In this document: positions 1-12,826 of the stretch, one piece after another | How the letters are laid out: each line of letters begins with the position of its first letter | How positions within the stretch are numbered: the stretch's first letter is position 1 | Origin: Ricinus communis | Taxonomy: Eukaryota; Streptophyta; Magnoliopsida; Malpighiales; Euphorbiaceae | Assembly (NCBI RefSeq): GCF_019578655.1 | Contig: NC_063263.1 | Span: 17,855,001-17,919,000 of the forward strand | DNA length: 64,000 nucleotides | Direction: 5' to 3' | Notes under the pieces: generated by a model | What the model saw: the letters and a program-made list of their open reading frames with translations, nothing else | Told to the model about the DNA's origin: nothing | Databases searched by the model: none | Program-made: the position numbers and the translations under genes

Positions 1-503
1 ATTACCACTATGATTTATGACCGTAGTCTTATTCTCGAATTTAATTTGCTTGTAAAAGTTTATAATTTAAAAAACAAAAAAGTTCAAAGAATATTTGTTT
101 CTTAAATTTTACTTAAAATTAATCAACTGTGATATATTTATATATATATTTAGGTCCATTCTAATTAATCGCCGTTTTCATGAGTAAAATAGCGTGACTG
201 AGGATAAATAACAAGTCTTCTTTTTGTTTTTTGTTTCTTTTTTTGTCAAGTGACCTAATATGGTCTTTCTTTTTTCTTCTGGTTTTCATGGAGTTAGGTC
301 TACAGTGACAGACAACAACATAATTCTACACAGGAAAAATATTTTTTTGGATAAGGCTGGTCCTGTTTGGCTAGGCCTAATTGCCTCTTTACGTGTGTGT
401 GGCTTGATTTGCTTGACAAATCATAACAAGCTGTAAACACAGATCACCCCCTACTCTCCTAATTTAATTCGACCCTGGACAAACGACTTTCTATTTCATT
501 TTT
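1..503. other. AT-rich intergenic DNA, no gene seen
   Basis: No reading frame with recognisable protein similarity and no RNA gene was found on either strand. The stretch ends at the inverted-repeat element that begins near 504. Confidence 0.5.
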
Positions 504-1728
504 GTTTGGTTCAGTTGATGAATGTAGTTGGTAGCGGGTCGCAGATAACTAGTATTTAATAATTGATAAATTAAACTGTTTAGTAAAATTTTATTAGTAG
601 TTGCAGTTAGTATATTGAATGATCATCAAATATATAATTTATCGTTAAATATATTTTATTTAATTATATTATATTTAATAATATAAATTAATAAAAATAA
701 ATTATAATGATTAAAAAATTAGGTAGATATGTTGATATAAAGTTAATTAATGGTGAGGCAAAATATTTGTAGTGTTGTGAATATGACAATTAATTATCAA
801 AGATATAAGAATTAAAGTGGGATCAGAGGAGAAATTTTCATTCAAGATCATGAAAAACCTAAAGTGACATATAGCTGGAATATTCTGAAATTGTTTGATT
901 CAGAGGTTTAATTGTGCTGATAGTTGTTTCTCATTAAATACTATAATTTATATAAATTAACAAAATCAAATACTTGATTAAATAAAAAAATAAATAAGAC
1001 ATTGAAATAGAAAAAATAAATAAATAAGATATTAAGTTTCTAATTATTTCTTTTAATTATTTTTATTTTCATTTTCAATGTTGCATTGCGAGAAAGCACT
1101 TGATCAACAAAACAAAGTTGTTCTTATGTAAAAATCATGAAAAACAGTTATGTTAAAACATTTGATAAAGACTTAAAAAATACCAGTTGATAACTGATTT
1201 AGTCACAATTAACTGCTAATTATATCAATTCTATTTAGAGCTTTTTCTTATCTGCTAATAGCTGATTTGATTCTTTTATTTATTTGGACATTATTGTTCT
1301 TATTAAAATTTATTAACAATAATTTATTTTAAGTTGATCTTATATAATTAAATTTTTATATTTTAAAATAAATTTAAAATTATTTTTAATAGTTAAATAA
1401 TTATAATATTTAAAATTATAGTATTTGAAATTAAAGATTTCTATTAGTAGAATTTAAATTTAAATTTCTATTTTTAAAATAATTTTTAATAATAAATACA
1501 ATTGAACTAAAGAAAATTAACTATAAATTTTTTAATTATTATAAATTATTTTTATTAATTTGTATCATTAAATATAATACAATAACATAACATATATTTA
1601 ACAATAAATTATACATTCAATGGTCATTTAACATACTAACATCAACCGCTAATAAAATTTTATCAAACAGTTTAATTTATCAACCATCAACTATCAGCTA
1701 CCGGCTGCATTTATCAGCTGAACCAAAT
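504..1728. mobile_element. Non-coding element with long terminal inverted repeats (MITE-like)
   Basis: The left arm (about 504-730) and the reverse complement of the right arm (about 1510-1728) align over more than 200 bp at roughly 80% identity by eye. Both arms start with TTTGGTTCAG and share the blocks GATAAATTAAACTGTTT and AAAATTTTATTAG. The roughly 0.8-kb interior is AT-rich and shows no transposase frame. This is the form of a non-autonomous DNA transposon with long inverted arms. I could not find a clear target-site duplication, so the superfamily (hAT, Mutator or other) is left open and the exact ends are good to a few bases only. Confidence 0.75.
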
Positions 1729-4304
1729 AGGCTCTCTATAATTTCTTTTTCTTTTCTTTTCTCAGTTCAAATCCAAGTTAATAGTTAATTCCTTTTCTTT
1801 TCTTGTTGGCTATTGGTTTTGTTTTTATACGAGTATTCAAGCTTTCAACACCAAATTTAAACTATCCGACTTTAGTCTATTTGAAATTAAGGTCTTAAGT
1901 TCCAAGCCTTCATTTTTTAAAATATAGTGATTTATTACCTACTTTATAACAAATATTTTTTCTTAAGTTAACACAGTAACATATTAACCATATTTACTAT
2001 AATAAAATGCCAAAACCGATCATCAAAAATCCAGAATGGCCCAGTTCAGACCGAACTGCATCTCTAAAGTCCAAAGATAGTCTTCAAAGAAAAATCTATA
2101 AAGTTATAACTCATAAATAATAGAAACAAAAAACAGAAACATAATTTTTTCAATTTAATAAATATTTTTTTGATAAATTAATAATTTTTATAAAAATAAT
2201 ATTTTTTAATCATAATAGTATTTTATTATAATAATATTTTATAGAAATTTTATTACATTTTAATAACTAATTGAATAATAGTTTACCCAAATCCTGGAAG
2301 TATGGAATAAGTTTAATATTTATTACCCAAATGAGTATGGATAGACTTACATCCATTTAGATACGGATAAAGATAAATACTATCCTACACATTTTCATCC
2401 TTATAATTTTTATGGGGTGTAGGTCTCCCAAAAAGTAACAGAATGTGAATAAGTAATTAAAAAATCAATTTTAGTTTGCACTTACATAGCATGATTTAAA
2501 TCAAATTTGTACATTTATAATATAAACTCTTTTATTTCTTATATACTCGATGAGGGATAATTCGCACTTCCTTCAACACTCCTCCCTTAATTATAATTTG
2601 CACTTGACAATATTATATGGACAAGAGTCTTGAAATAAGTCCATTTTCAAACTTTGTTACCATATCCAATAAGTTAATAAACTTGTCATTTTTACATTTA
2701 TTTCTCTTATATACTCAACATATCCTTCATCATTCCTCCTTTTAAGTGCAATTTGCACTAAGTCCATTTTCAAGGTCTATTACCCTGTATAAAATTTAAT
2801 AAAAAATTGTCCTTTTATGTTATAAACTCTCTTATTTTTCTTATATACTCAATGAAAGATAATCCAACACTCCTCCTTTCCTTTACGTGTAATTTGCACT
2901 TGACGATAAGATAAGTCCATTCTCAAGCTTTTTAACCATATACAAGCTACAGTATCATGTAATAATTTAGTCAAAGCTAACGAGTTTGCTTTTTGAATTA
3001 TAAATTCTCTTAATTTTTCTTATACACCCGATGAGATAATCACTTCAATATGGTTATCTTTGTATCCTATGCAAACAACCAAACTCATTAATTTCGGATC
3101 CAGTCGTCACAACGTACAGTGTAAAATGTTTAGATCAGTAGGAAGTATTTAGCATTGCAAACAATTTTGGTGCACCTTTTTATTTTCAAAGAAAATGCAA
3201 TACATATATCATAAGAATGAGATAATTAGCGTCTTAAGAGCGAATAATTAATTGTGTTTCATGTGAAATTAATAATTTTATTGTTTAATAATTAATAAAA
3301 AATTTGATGATTATTATTTATAGTATTAATTATAAGAGGGAATATTAAAAATACGAGTATATAAGCAAGTAAAATTAGCAAATAGCTGGAAAAAATATTG
3401 ATTAATAATTCTATTATTGAATAATTATTGAGACTTTTAATGATAGTTATTTATAATTATTAATTATTCAGAGAGGATATTAAAAAAAAAAAACTAGTAT
3501 ATAAGCAATTAGAATTAGCTCTACTATTATTGGTGTAGAAAGTTATTAGGAATTTCAGTCAACAACTATTTTGCATTTTCAATTACTATAAAGCTAATAA
3601 GATAATATTTTTAAAATTTTAAATTTTTTTAAATTATTATATCATTTATTAGATTTCAAGATTTCGAATCGAATTGATATTATATATGCAGTCAATTTGA
3701 AATTTTTTATTAAATTGTTTATTGAATGAGCATTCTCAATATTATTATTAAAAAGGAGTTGGACCTCTATGCTTTTTAGTACAAGATTTTGAATTCAATG
3801 TGTTTACCATTTCACTACCAAAACTTCTTGAAAATAAGTCGTAATTTATAAATATGATATATCTATCTAGTGTGATGTATGAAATATATAAAAAAAAAAA
3901 TATTTCAATTAGTTGGTCATATAATATAATATAGGCCGGAGTAGGACAAAGACTCCACCCTTTTCTCTTTTCTTATGATAAATATATTTTAGAATCTAAT
4001 TGCTTAGATATTATCTTTATTTGAATTTTAATCCTTAAGTCACTATTTAGAAAAAAAAAATTGTTCTAGAACTAAAATTGGATTAATCTGGAATTGATTA
4101 TGAAAATTGATTCAGGTATAATTCCAAGATCATATGAGTCAACATATAATCCGTAACTTTTGGCTCGACAGGAAAAAATTAAATTGATGAAGATTTTACC
4201 ATTTCTTTTTTGAGAATGTTACCTTAACGATGAACGAAGTGAAGGGGCCTTGTTGTAGAGCAATTCTAGAATATCTACAGAATCGGTAGTCACACGGTCA
4301 TAAG
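1729..4304. other. Intergenic AT-rich region
   Basis: Apart from the tandem array at 2.5-3.0 kb, I see only low-complexity A/T sequence. No splice-consistent or conserved protein frame was found on either strand. Confidence 0.5.
2520..3045. repeat. Imperfect tandem repeat, about 150-180 bp period
   Basis: Several diverged copies of one unit follow each other. Each contains a version of TATAAACTCTCTTATTTTTCTTATATACTC, then a block with CAACACTCCTCC, then AATTTGCACTTGAC and AAGTCCATTTTCAA. Copies begin near 2521, 2695, 2820 and 3000. They differ by substitutions and small indels, so the array is old. No coding capacity is apparent. Confidence 0.6.
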
Positions 4305-4376
4305 GGGTCCATAGCTCAGTGGTAGAGCATTTGACTGCAGATCAAGAGGTCACCGGTTCGAACCCGGTTGGGCCCT
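4305..4376 (+). tRNA. tRNA-Cys (anticodon GCA)
   Basis: A 72-nt cloverleaf can be drawn. The 7-bp acceptor stem pairs GGGTCCA with TGGGCCC (one G-T pair), with T as discriminator. The D arm is AGCTCAGTGGTAGAGC and carries the internal A box. The anticodon GCA is at 4337-4339 in the loop CTGCAGA, and the T arm is CCGGTTCGAACCCGG, the B box. There is no intron. A run of five T at 4388-4392 can serve as RNA polymerase III terminator. The sequence is the standard nuclear form in plants. Confidence 0.97.
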
Positions 4377-5015
4377 GCTCTTATATCTTTTTGGTATTTT
4401 TTTCAGTTATTTGTTCAAAAATTTAGCTGAAGGGCATATTTATGCCATGGACCAACAATTAGGGGTAAAAATGCATTTTCTCCCTAATAAAAACTCATGT
4501 CAAATGATGATCCATGGCTCCTCTACGTTAAAAAAAATATAAATTTTTCTGTAATTTCTTCACAGTTTTAGCTTTGGCCCCTCCAAGAATTTTGAATTTC
4601 TGTATAGACTATATATTGTCCTTGTCATAATTTTAGGCCTAATTACCAAGTAGATCATGATCTTTGGAACTTTTAACAAAATTATCCAATTCTTTAAAAG
4701 AAAATCATATCATTATTTTCAAATGTTTAACATAAACACTTTTCATGGGAATTATTTAAATTTTCATGGTGACAGCACTGCCGTGCAGCATTGACTATAT
4801 ATTAAAAAAATAATTGAGTCAGCAAAGTGATTACGCACTCATCCAATCTCAGTGAAACAGTACGCTTAATAACAAAAATAGAGATGAAAGTATTTTTGAC
4901 AAAGATCCTTCTACCTCTTTCTTAAAGTTTTTCATCCTTCCTATTTCTTAATGTTTTCATTTTTTTTATTTTAAGTAATAAAAATAAATTATTACTGGTA
5001 CTCGTATGCCCTTTA

Positions 5016-5429
5016 TTGACCTCGCCAACTGTTACAAAGTTCTTTCTTTTCTCAATCCATCAGAGCAAAAACACATTCAACTCAATACCAAGTGTTATTT
5101 TAGTACTAGCCAGTGGATCGCAAATGGATTGCAAAATGGGTATTTTTTCAACTAGTTCTATTCTCACTCTTGTCTTACCAACAATTTCTGAAGAACCACT
5201 TAGCTACAAGTCTCATCTTCCCGCTTTTCTAATTAAGAAAGACAACAATCATCTCTATGATTACTTCAACTTCTCTATCAGATCTCTACTTGACGAAGCT
5301 GAGGAAATAAGCATTTTCAAAGATGAAGCTTGTCCCAATATTCTTTTTGTCACATGCTTTAACAACTTTGGTAGCATGAAAATATTCTTCCCCAACATAT
5401 TGAAGTGGATCGACATGCTTCGAGGCTAA
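5016..5429 (+). other. 137-codon open frame, doubtful gene
   Basis: An uninterrupted 137-codon frame begins with ATG at 5016. Its C-terminal half has an acidic stretch (LLDEAEEISIFKDEA) and its composition is not purely random, but I recognise no domain or family, signal peptide or conserved motif. It sits directly before a 103-bp tandem duplication (5461-5666). It could be a chance frame, a lineage-specific gene or an exon of a decayed gene. Confidence 0.2.
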
Positions 5430-5460
5430 GGCCTCTACTCTACACACAAATAACTACCAT

Positions 5461-5666
5461 TCAGACTCACCCAAATTTCTTGTTCCAATACCTGTACCTA
5501 CCCAAAGAATGCAAAAAACCAGATCTATTATATGCAACCCTCTATTTGATTCAAATGACGATATCAGACTCACCCAAATTTCTTGTTCGAAGACCTATAC
5601 CCACCCAATGAATGTAATAAACCATATCTATTATATGCAGTCCCAAGCCTCATGCCATAAAATATA
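5461..5666. repeat. Two-copy tandem duplication, 103-bp unit
   Basis: CAGACTCACCCAAATTTCTTG recurs at a spacing of 103 bp (5461 and 5564). The match continues through ATCTATTATATGCA near the end of each unit. The copies differ at several positions. Confidence 0.7.
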
Positions 5667-7079
5667 TCAAATCCTAAGTAATGAATTCCGTGAAAAGATT
5701 TTGGGATGAAGTTAAATGGGATTATAACTTGTAAACATTGAATTGCAGAAAAAATATATTAGGTTTCATGGCAATGAGGGTTAGGATGGTAGCAAAAAAA
5801 AGAAGGAAAATTGGTCTAATATGATTTAATGATTCTCAAGTTTTGATTATTTGATTATTCGATCTCCTGATTTCTAATTTTTTTTTCAAAACCTTAAAAC
5901 TCAAATTAAGAAAGTGAAGAACTTTTAGAAGAATAGAAGATTGATCCCATATTTGAATTGAATTTACCATATTTTTGTAATCAAAATGCAACGTTCTTAT
6001 CAAGTGGGTGAGTGAGCAAGTCTCTTGACGACTCACTTTAATTTTAATAAAAGAAACACAGTCACTGTCCTATGTTAACATCTACACCCTGAAAATTTAA
6101 ATAATCTTGCTAGAAAGTGTTTTTGTTAAAAAGATTGAAAGAAATAGTCTGATTTTTCAAAATTTGAAAGAATTGGATAATTTTATTAGAAACACAAAAT
6201 GTAAAGATTTATTTGGTAATTAAACTTATAAATTTATATATAATGTGAAAACTAACTTTGATTGTCTTAGAGCATCTTCAATAAATCAATTTAATGCGGC
6301 ATTACTCTCATATAATATTTTTAAGTCTATGACCAAGGCTGAGTTGAAAGAGAGCTTAAGCTAAAAGTAGTAGGGATTATTTTTATGTCATGTAAAGATA
6401 TAAATATTAATTGTCTTAAAATTTTAAATTTACAAAAAACCATATCATAACAAATTTACTGAAAAAGATTTATGATTAGTATTGTTAAGATTAATAGATT
6501 TAGTTTTTTAATAATTAAGTATATTTTAATAGGAAGTATTATAAAGAATAGCGGTATAGGTATAAAATTTATATAGGTATAGAAGTCTAAAATATTATAA
6601 AAAATTGCAACAAATAACTAAATCAGAGTAAAGATCAAAATTTTAAAAAGAATTTGAGCATCATTTTGATGCTTTAAGTCATGCTTCAAGATTTGTTTAC
6701 TTTTACTCTTTGCGCATATAGTAATTGATTATAGAGAATAATAATTCATAATTTATTTTAAATTTTTTTTATCATAGGAGTAGATAAATAATAATAATTC
6801 TATAATAATTTTTTTTTAATATAGTTGACAATGCTAAATTAAAATTAATTTTAAGCATAAATGCATCAGTCTATTTTATACAAATTATATTAAAATTTAA
6901 ATGAATATTTAATTTTTAAAATATTTGATCAATTTTTCACTCACACAATATTTATTTTTATATTAAACTTGGTAATTAGTTTATTTTATATTATATGGAC
7001 AATCACGAGTTCGACTCTTAATATTAAATCAAATTTTAGAACCTTAATTTTATTGGAATTTTCAATTATTAAATATAAT

Positions 7080-7437
7080 TATATGTATTACATATTCATT
7101 CTATTTATGGTGCATACTTGTACCAATTATAATTTAATTTAAAATTATTCTTATAAATAATAATTATCACCACAATTTTTATATATAATTAACCTTTTAG
7201 AATTACTATACAAATTAAGAAAGAGAAAAGAAATGTTAAGAAGCATTAATTATTATTTTAATATAATTTAAATTTATTATGTTTACGGTGCATACTTGGA
7301 CCAATCATAATTTAATTTAAAATTATTTTTATAAGAACATAATTATCACCACAATTTTTATATATAACTAACCTCTTAATATTACTATTAAAAATTAAGA
7401 AATAGAAAAAAATATTAGTAAGTACTAATTATTATTT
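7080..7437. repeat. Two-copy tandem duplication, about 178-bp unit
   Basis: The block GGTGCATACTTG...ACCAAT.ATAATTTAATTTAAAATTATT begins at 7109 and again at 7287. The match includes ATTATCACCACAATTTTTATATATAA and TTATTATTTTAATATAAT at the unit ends. Copies differ by scattered substitutions and small indels. There is no coding content. Confidence 0.75.
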
Positions 7438-8076
7438 TAATATAATATAAATATTTATTTTATGTTTTTATTTGATAATTTGATTAAAATATTAAATATA
7501 AAATTAGATGAATTAAAATCAGAGTTGGTACAAATTATAACTGGATTTAAATTATGAACACGTCAATCAATTTTTAAATATTATATTAATTTATTATACA
7601 AGAAACTTTATTTCTATTTTAGAATTAGTAGTTATTTTATTTTTAATTACGTGAACAATATTGGATACTGGATTCAAGATGACGCCAAAATTTTTATTTT
7701 TATTTTAAAATTAGTAATTATTTTATTTTTAATTACATAAACAATAACAAGTCCAGTATTGATATTCACTTAGATAGCACGTGAGTAAAAGATTAGTATT
7801 TTAAAATGCATAATAAGACATAATATAAAAGTATATTAACTATAATTTTTTTGAAGAATATTATAAGTTTAATTTAGTATTAGTATATTAGAATGCATGA
7901 TAATAAGTAATATAAAATATATTTATTATAGTTTTATTTAGTAAAATGACATAAGGATATTGATGTCTATTATAATTATATTCAATAAAATTACATAAAA
8001 TGTATGAAAAATAATTTTGGTGTTTATTATAATTATATCAAAAAAAATTACAAAAGAAGCATGAAACAAAATCTTT

Positions 8077-8150
8077 TGGCGTCGCCCGGACTCGAACCGG
8101 AGACCTTCAGTGTGTTAGACTGACGTGATAACCAACTACACCACGACACC
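8077..8150 (-). tRNA. tRNA-Val (anticodon AAC)
   Basis: Read on the minus strand this is a 74-nt cloverleaf. The acceptor stem pairs GGTGTCG with CGACGCC, with A as discriminator. The A-box region is TAGTTGGTTATCA and the T arm is CTCCGGTTCGAGTCCGG. The anticodon AAC corresponds to plus-strand 8114-8116. A TTTT run follows a few bases after the 3' end (8068-8071). The gene is divergent from the ALY/REF gene, whose start codon lies 195 bp beyond the tRNA 5' end. Confidence 0.97.
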
Positions 8151-8254
8151 AGTCTGGTCAATTTTGCTAAGGTATTATTAAGCGGGTTGCTTCATAACAA
8201 ATACATAACGACGCGTTTAATTGAGCCTCTTCCTCTTTCTCTTTCAGAAAAAAA

Positions 8255-8263
8255 AAACCCTAA
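8255..8263 (+). promoter_or_regulatory. Telo-box-like motif in the ALY 5' region
   Basis: AAACCCTAA lies about 80 bp upstream of the ALY start codon, after CT-rich leader-like sequence. Telo boxes of this form are common near transcription starts of plant genes for ribosome and RNA metabolism. Function here is inferred from position only. Confidence 0.5.
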
Positions 8264-8344
8264 ACCTATCCTCCTCTGCTATCTTCTCTCCATCCAGCAG
8301 TGTTTTCGTTCCCTTTTTAATCTAATAAACATTAAAATAAAAAA

Positions 8345-10435
8345 ATGTCAAGCGCCTTGGATATGTCACTTGACGATATCATAAAGAGCAATAAGAAGCC
8401 TGGATCCGGTAACTCCCGAGGCCGTGGCCGTTCTTCCGGCCCCGGTCCGACTCGGCGGTTTAATAATCGCGGCACTAATCGAGCCGCTCCCTATGCTGCA
8501 GCTAAGGTAATTTTTTTTATTCTGTTATAATTTTTTTTGCTTAATTTTGAATTAGTTAGGGTTTTGATTTTGTGGTTTTAATCTATTTGTTGTTGAATTT
8601 GTTAAAAGGCGCCTGAATCTACCTGGCAGCACGACATGTTTACAGATCAAGGTGGAATGGGAATGTTTCAAGGACAAGGTGGCGGTGGTAGTAGGGCCTC
8701 TGGGATCGAGACTGGAACTAAGCTTTACATCTCTAATCTCGAGTATGGTGTTTCTAACGAGGACATTAAGGTATTTTTTCTTTTAAGTTCTTTTATGCAA
8801 ATTATTCTGTTTTATTAATATGTATTCTCTAAGAAACATGACAGTGATATTATGTTCATTTGGAGTGGTTATGGATCTTGAATTATTTTACACATTGTAT
8901 AGCAACAGTTTGTGGCACTATTAAAACTAGCTGTTTATAAAATACTTGTAAGCTAATATTATTAGACATTTTTGTATTCTATAAGCATATTAATTTCTTT
9001 CTTTTTTTATTAGGTCTGTTTTACTAATGCCATTGTCTTTTATTTTCTTTTAAATTGTTGATGGCAATGCGTATTTACTTTAAGGCATCCTTTGGCTCAC
9101 AGAATAGCATGGGAAAAGAATAGGTATTCCATGTTAGTTTTAGTTCACTCTTAAATGATGATCAATTATTATATGGAATGCTTACTTTACGCTCTCAATT
9201 TTTTGGCTAATTAGAGTAAATAGTTTTGAAATCTTATGTTTTAATTTTATGTAGAAGTGAAGAATAGCTATTCTAGGGTTTGGAAGTATTATTCAATTCC
9301 GCGAACCAAACAGGTCATTAATGTTTCTTTAACTAATGATAGTTTAACTGTGCGCAGGAGTTGTTTTCTGAAGTTGGTGATTTGAAGCGGTACTCAATCC
9401 ATTATGACAGGAGCGGGAGATCGAAGGTATCTAACTCAAGTTTAGCATAAAACTCACATCCTTCTGATGAAATACTTTCTGTCCTGTAGTTTAGAAAACC
9501 TCTTTTTCTTAGGGAACAGCAGAAGTTGTCTTTTCACGACGTACAGATGCTTTAGCTGCTGTCAAGAGATACAACAATGTTCAGCTTGATGGAAAACCTA
9601 TGAAGATAGAGATTGTTGGAACAAATATTGCTACTCCTGCTGCAACCCCAGCTGCTAATGGCAATTTTGGAAATTCAAACGGAGCTCCTAGAGGGTATGC
9701 CACATCTTCCCTCTGTTGTTCTACCTTGCTACCTAATTGTAATCTGTATTTTTCTTGTTCGATTACACATTTTTTCCTGTATTTTATGAGCTGTTTTTTT
9801 ATTACTGCTGAGATCATATAAATAAGTTATGTGGGTGCTTATATGCGGTGCTTCATGTTTATCTCGGAAGGATTCACTAGATCTTGAAATCTAGGAAAGA
9901 GTGGGAGCGGAATCATTGTAGTAGTTGTATAAGTGTCATCGTATCTCTCTGTCTATGAATCTCCTCAGCATTTGAACCACTTCTGTTACCTATTATTCTT
10001 GGTAGCTGTTGCATGGTTTTGAGTCCAACAATGGTGTATTATATGCATGGTTCTAAATTATATTGGCATGATTATCAGCTGAATAATGAAGGTTTTAACT
10101 GTCGATATTTCTTTGCTATTATTTTCGTCTTGTGAATGTGATTTTGAATTGTTTCAGAATAACTATGGAGTTCTTCCATTATGTATCATACTGTTGAGTT
10201 CATCCATTGTATATAGTAATGGCTATTTTCAGTGTTTCTTAGTGTATGCTGTTTTTTTATCTTTAGGGGACAAGGAAGAGGTGGCACAATGAGAAGACCA
10301 CGTGGGGCCAGTAGTGATGGCCGTGGATTTGGAAGGGGTCGTGGGCGTGGAAGGGGTCGTGGTGAAAAGGTTTCAGCAGAAGATCTTGATGCTGATCTGG
10401 AGAAGTATCATTCAGAAGCGATGCAGACCAATTAA
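8345..10435 (+). CDS. THO4: ALY/REF mRNA export factor (THO complex subunit 4-like)
   Basis: Five coding exons (8345-8506, 8609-8770, 9358-9426, 9513-9694, 10267-10435) give 247 aa with all phases matching and GT-AG introns. The N-terminus has the short conserved helix LDMSLDDIIK (residues 5-14), followed by an Arg/Gly-rich stretch and APESTWQHDMF. One RRM spans about residues 91-168, with RNP2 LYISNL and the RNP1 region GTAEVVF. After it come an Ala/Pro-rich linker, an RG-repeat box (GRGRGRGRGRG) and a C-terminal helix (EDLDADLEKYHSEAMQ). The two terminal helices are the elements that bind the helicase UAP56 in this family. Such proteins act in the nucleus, binding spliced mRNA and passing it to the export receptor. 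The domains are seen; the role is taken from the family. The start ATG opens the only frame that gives the conserved N-terminus. Confidence 0.95.
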
Positions 10436-12826
10436 AGGCATTCCTTTTCTTTGTTTTTATGGTTGGTCTTACAGCTTTCTTCTGTGGCCTTTCATGTGCT
10501 TGCAGTGCAAGAATCCAACTATGTTCTGTAACTTTATCAAGTCCTAGTCCTAGGAATTATAGGAATACTCAGTGAGGAACTGTTAGAATATTTATTATGG
10601 AGTTTGGGCTTTTATTACCAATTGTTTCTCAACTTGGGTATTAAGTATGCGGGTTAATGGACAGCTGTCAGTGTGTAATTGCACTCCTGCTTTTGGTTTG
10701 GTTAACTTCTTATGTCCCTTCTGTTTAATTCCGCAAGTTGGAGTATGAAGTGGACTATTTTTCCTCACATATTCTTGTGCAATGAAATGCTGTCTAGAAG
10801 GAATGGAGGATTGAGCATGAGCAGAAATTGCCCCGAGCTCATGTTTCTTTAAGTTGCTTCTTCATCAAAAAACAGGGAGATTGCCTCTGAGGTAGATTTC
10901 TTTATGTTCATTTTATAATTCATAACTTTTTTAATTGCTAGAGCATATCCCTTGTTTATGGAGTAGTTGCTTTTGATGGTTGTTGCATCCTTAGCTACGC
11001 AAGACCTATCATTTTGTATTCTGTCCTGGGAAATATCAGTTCCCTCGACTTTCTTATTGCTCTTGGTGTAACATAATAGTGTTGGAATCTCTCTCCTTAA
11101 GTAATCTGGGTGTGAAATAAATCTCGATCCTGTTCTGTAGGGGTTTATCCATTACTGGAATTAAGAACTTTCCCCCCTGATTTCCTGTGACTTCCGAAAA
11201 AGTTCTTAGTAAATGTCTTGGGCTGAGGATCACAGAGCTTCTTTAGTTGGATGGGAAAGAATTGGGCATTTCTCTGGAAGGAATCAGTCACTGGTTTTAG
11301 CTGCTATTATTTTTTCGTCATGCAGAACTGGAATCATATGCCTGCTATTAGAGAATCTAATTTTCATGCTTTTTCTTGTGGAGGCAGTTGAACCTTTTTT
11401 CTGGCATCTACCTTCTAATGTAATGAGCATGACGACTGGTTCTCTTCTAATTGATTTGAGCTTGAAAAGTGACTGGCTGACTAAACAACTGCATTTTGTA
11501 GATTGGAGCGTGATCTGTATTATATTTTTTAGGTAGTTTTGAGCGTAATGTGTAGTTTTGAAGTTTGTGTTTTTGGTCTGATCTAAAAGTTTGTTTTGAA
11601 TATGCTGTTGCTGTTGCTGCTGGTGATGGTATCATTAAGCTGTTATGTTAGCTATAGGAACTAGGAACTACGTAAACGCAAGTTCACCATAACAGGTTCT
11701 GAACAAGTCAATGGCCAGCGCTGGCTCCGTTAATTAACCAGAATCAACGTTATTGTGTTACTGACGCTGGAACGTATTTGCTTCGCCTTTATATTGTGTC
11801 TTGACAAAAGTAGGCAAAGCCTACTAATTGACACTAAAAATAGACGCGTCTTATATCTTCTCCTATGTTTTCATATTAAAAATTGATGAAACATTACCGT
11901 CACGCAATGGCTGAACTGGTTCTTTGGGCTAGCTTTCGTCCTACCATGTTTAAGAACTTGTGTTTTGTTGTTTACATTAACCTAGTACAGTGTTTAAGTT
12001 TTTGAAAGTTTCAATGTAATATGTTAAATCAGAAATTATTAACACTTTAATATAGAATTGGACTTGGATAATCATAAAAATAGTACGTTGCCACCTTATT
12101 AAAAACTTCTAAAGACTCCAATACCGTCTTAACTGTTTTTAATTTCTTTTAAAAATTCTCGTCTAATATTGAATATAATTCTCGTCTGATATCGAATAAC
12201 ATTTTGCCTTCTACAATCCATCACCATAGATACAAAATCAGTTTGCTGAAATGATAATCTTGATCGTAATACTAATTAGTTCTTTTGCTTATGATATATA
12301 TAATATTTATCTGCACTTTTTCTTTAAATCTCTGGAGTATCTTTGATAAAATATTTGCTCTCCTAAACGTAATATGACTACTTTAATTTGTCCACTACAA
12401 CTTTCATTCTGCTGCATTAATTCTGGATACCGCCGGACTCCGACTCTGCTGCATTAATCCCTTCCACAACCAGAGCATTATCAGATTCAAACCACAGCAA
12501 TTGACACTACTCACTGAAGATAGTCGATCAAAGGAATACACATTGCATGAAAAGGTGCAAACTATAGACGAGCACAAGCTGTACAATCACAATGTTATAT
12601 TGGCCAAAGGCGCAGCATAAGCAAATCTACTATTAATTTGATCAATGAATCAGGTACAGTGTCGTCACATGCATCAATTCCATGACGCTGGCCAAAATGA
12701 ACACAACGATGGATTCCTTAAAAATCTAAAAAAAAAAAAAAAGCGAAAGGTACTTGTACAACACCTAATTCAACATACAACTCCAGTAGACATTCATATT
12801 ATATTTTAACATCTTATTATCAAAAC
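10436..12826. other. ALY 3' region and convergent intergenic spacer
   Basis: The first few hundred bases are probably the ALY 3' UTR. A 107-codon open frame at 11213-11536 shows no family resemblance and I do not consider it a gene. The rest separates two convergent genes and holds nothing recognisable. Confidence 0.5.

Larger units (their letters stand above)
4377..8076. other. Intergenic region between tRNA-Cys and tRNA-Val
   Basis: AT-rich DNA with the doubtful frame at 5016-5429 and the two tandem duplications listed separately. Nothing else can be supported. Confidence 0.5.

Noticed and set aside
11213..11536. 107-codon frame downstream of the ALY gene
   Set aside because: No recognisable family or domain, lies where the 3' UTR and spacer are expected, and its composition looks like chance translation of T-rich DNA.
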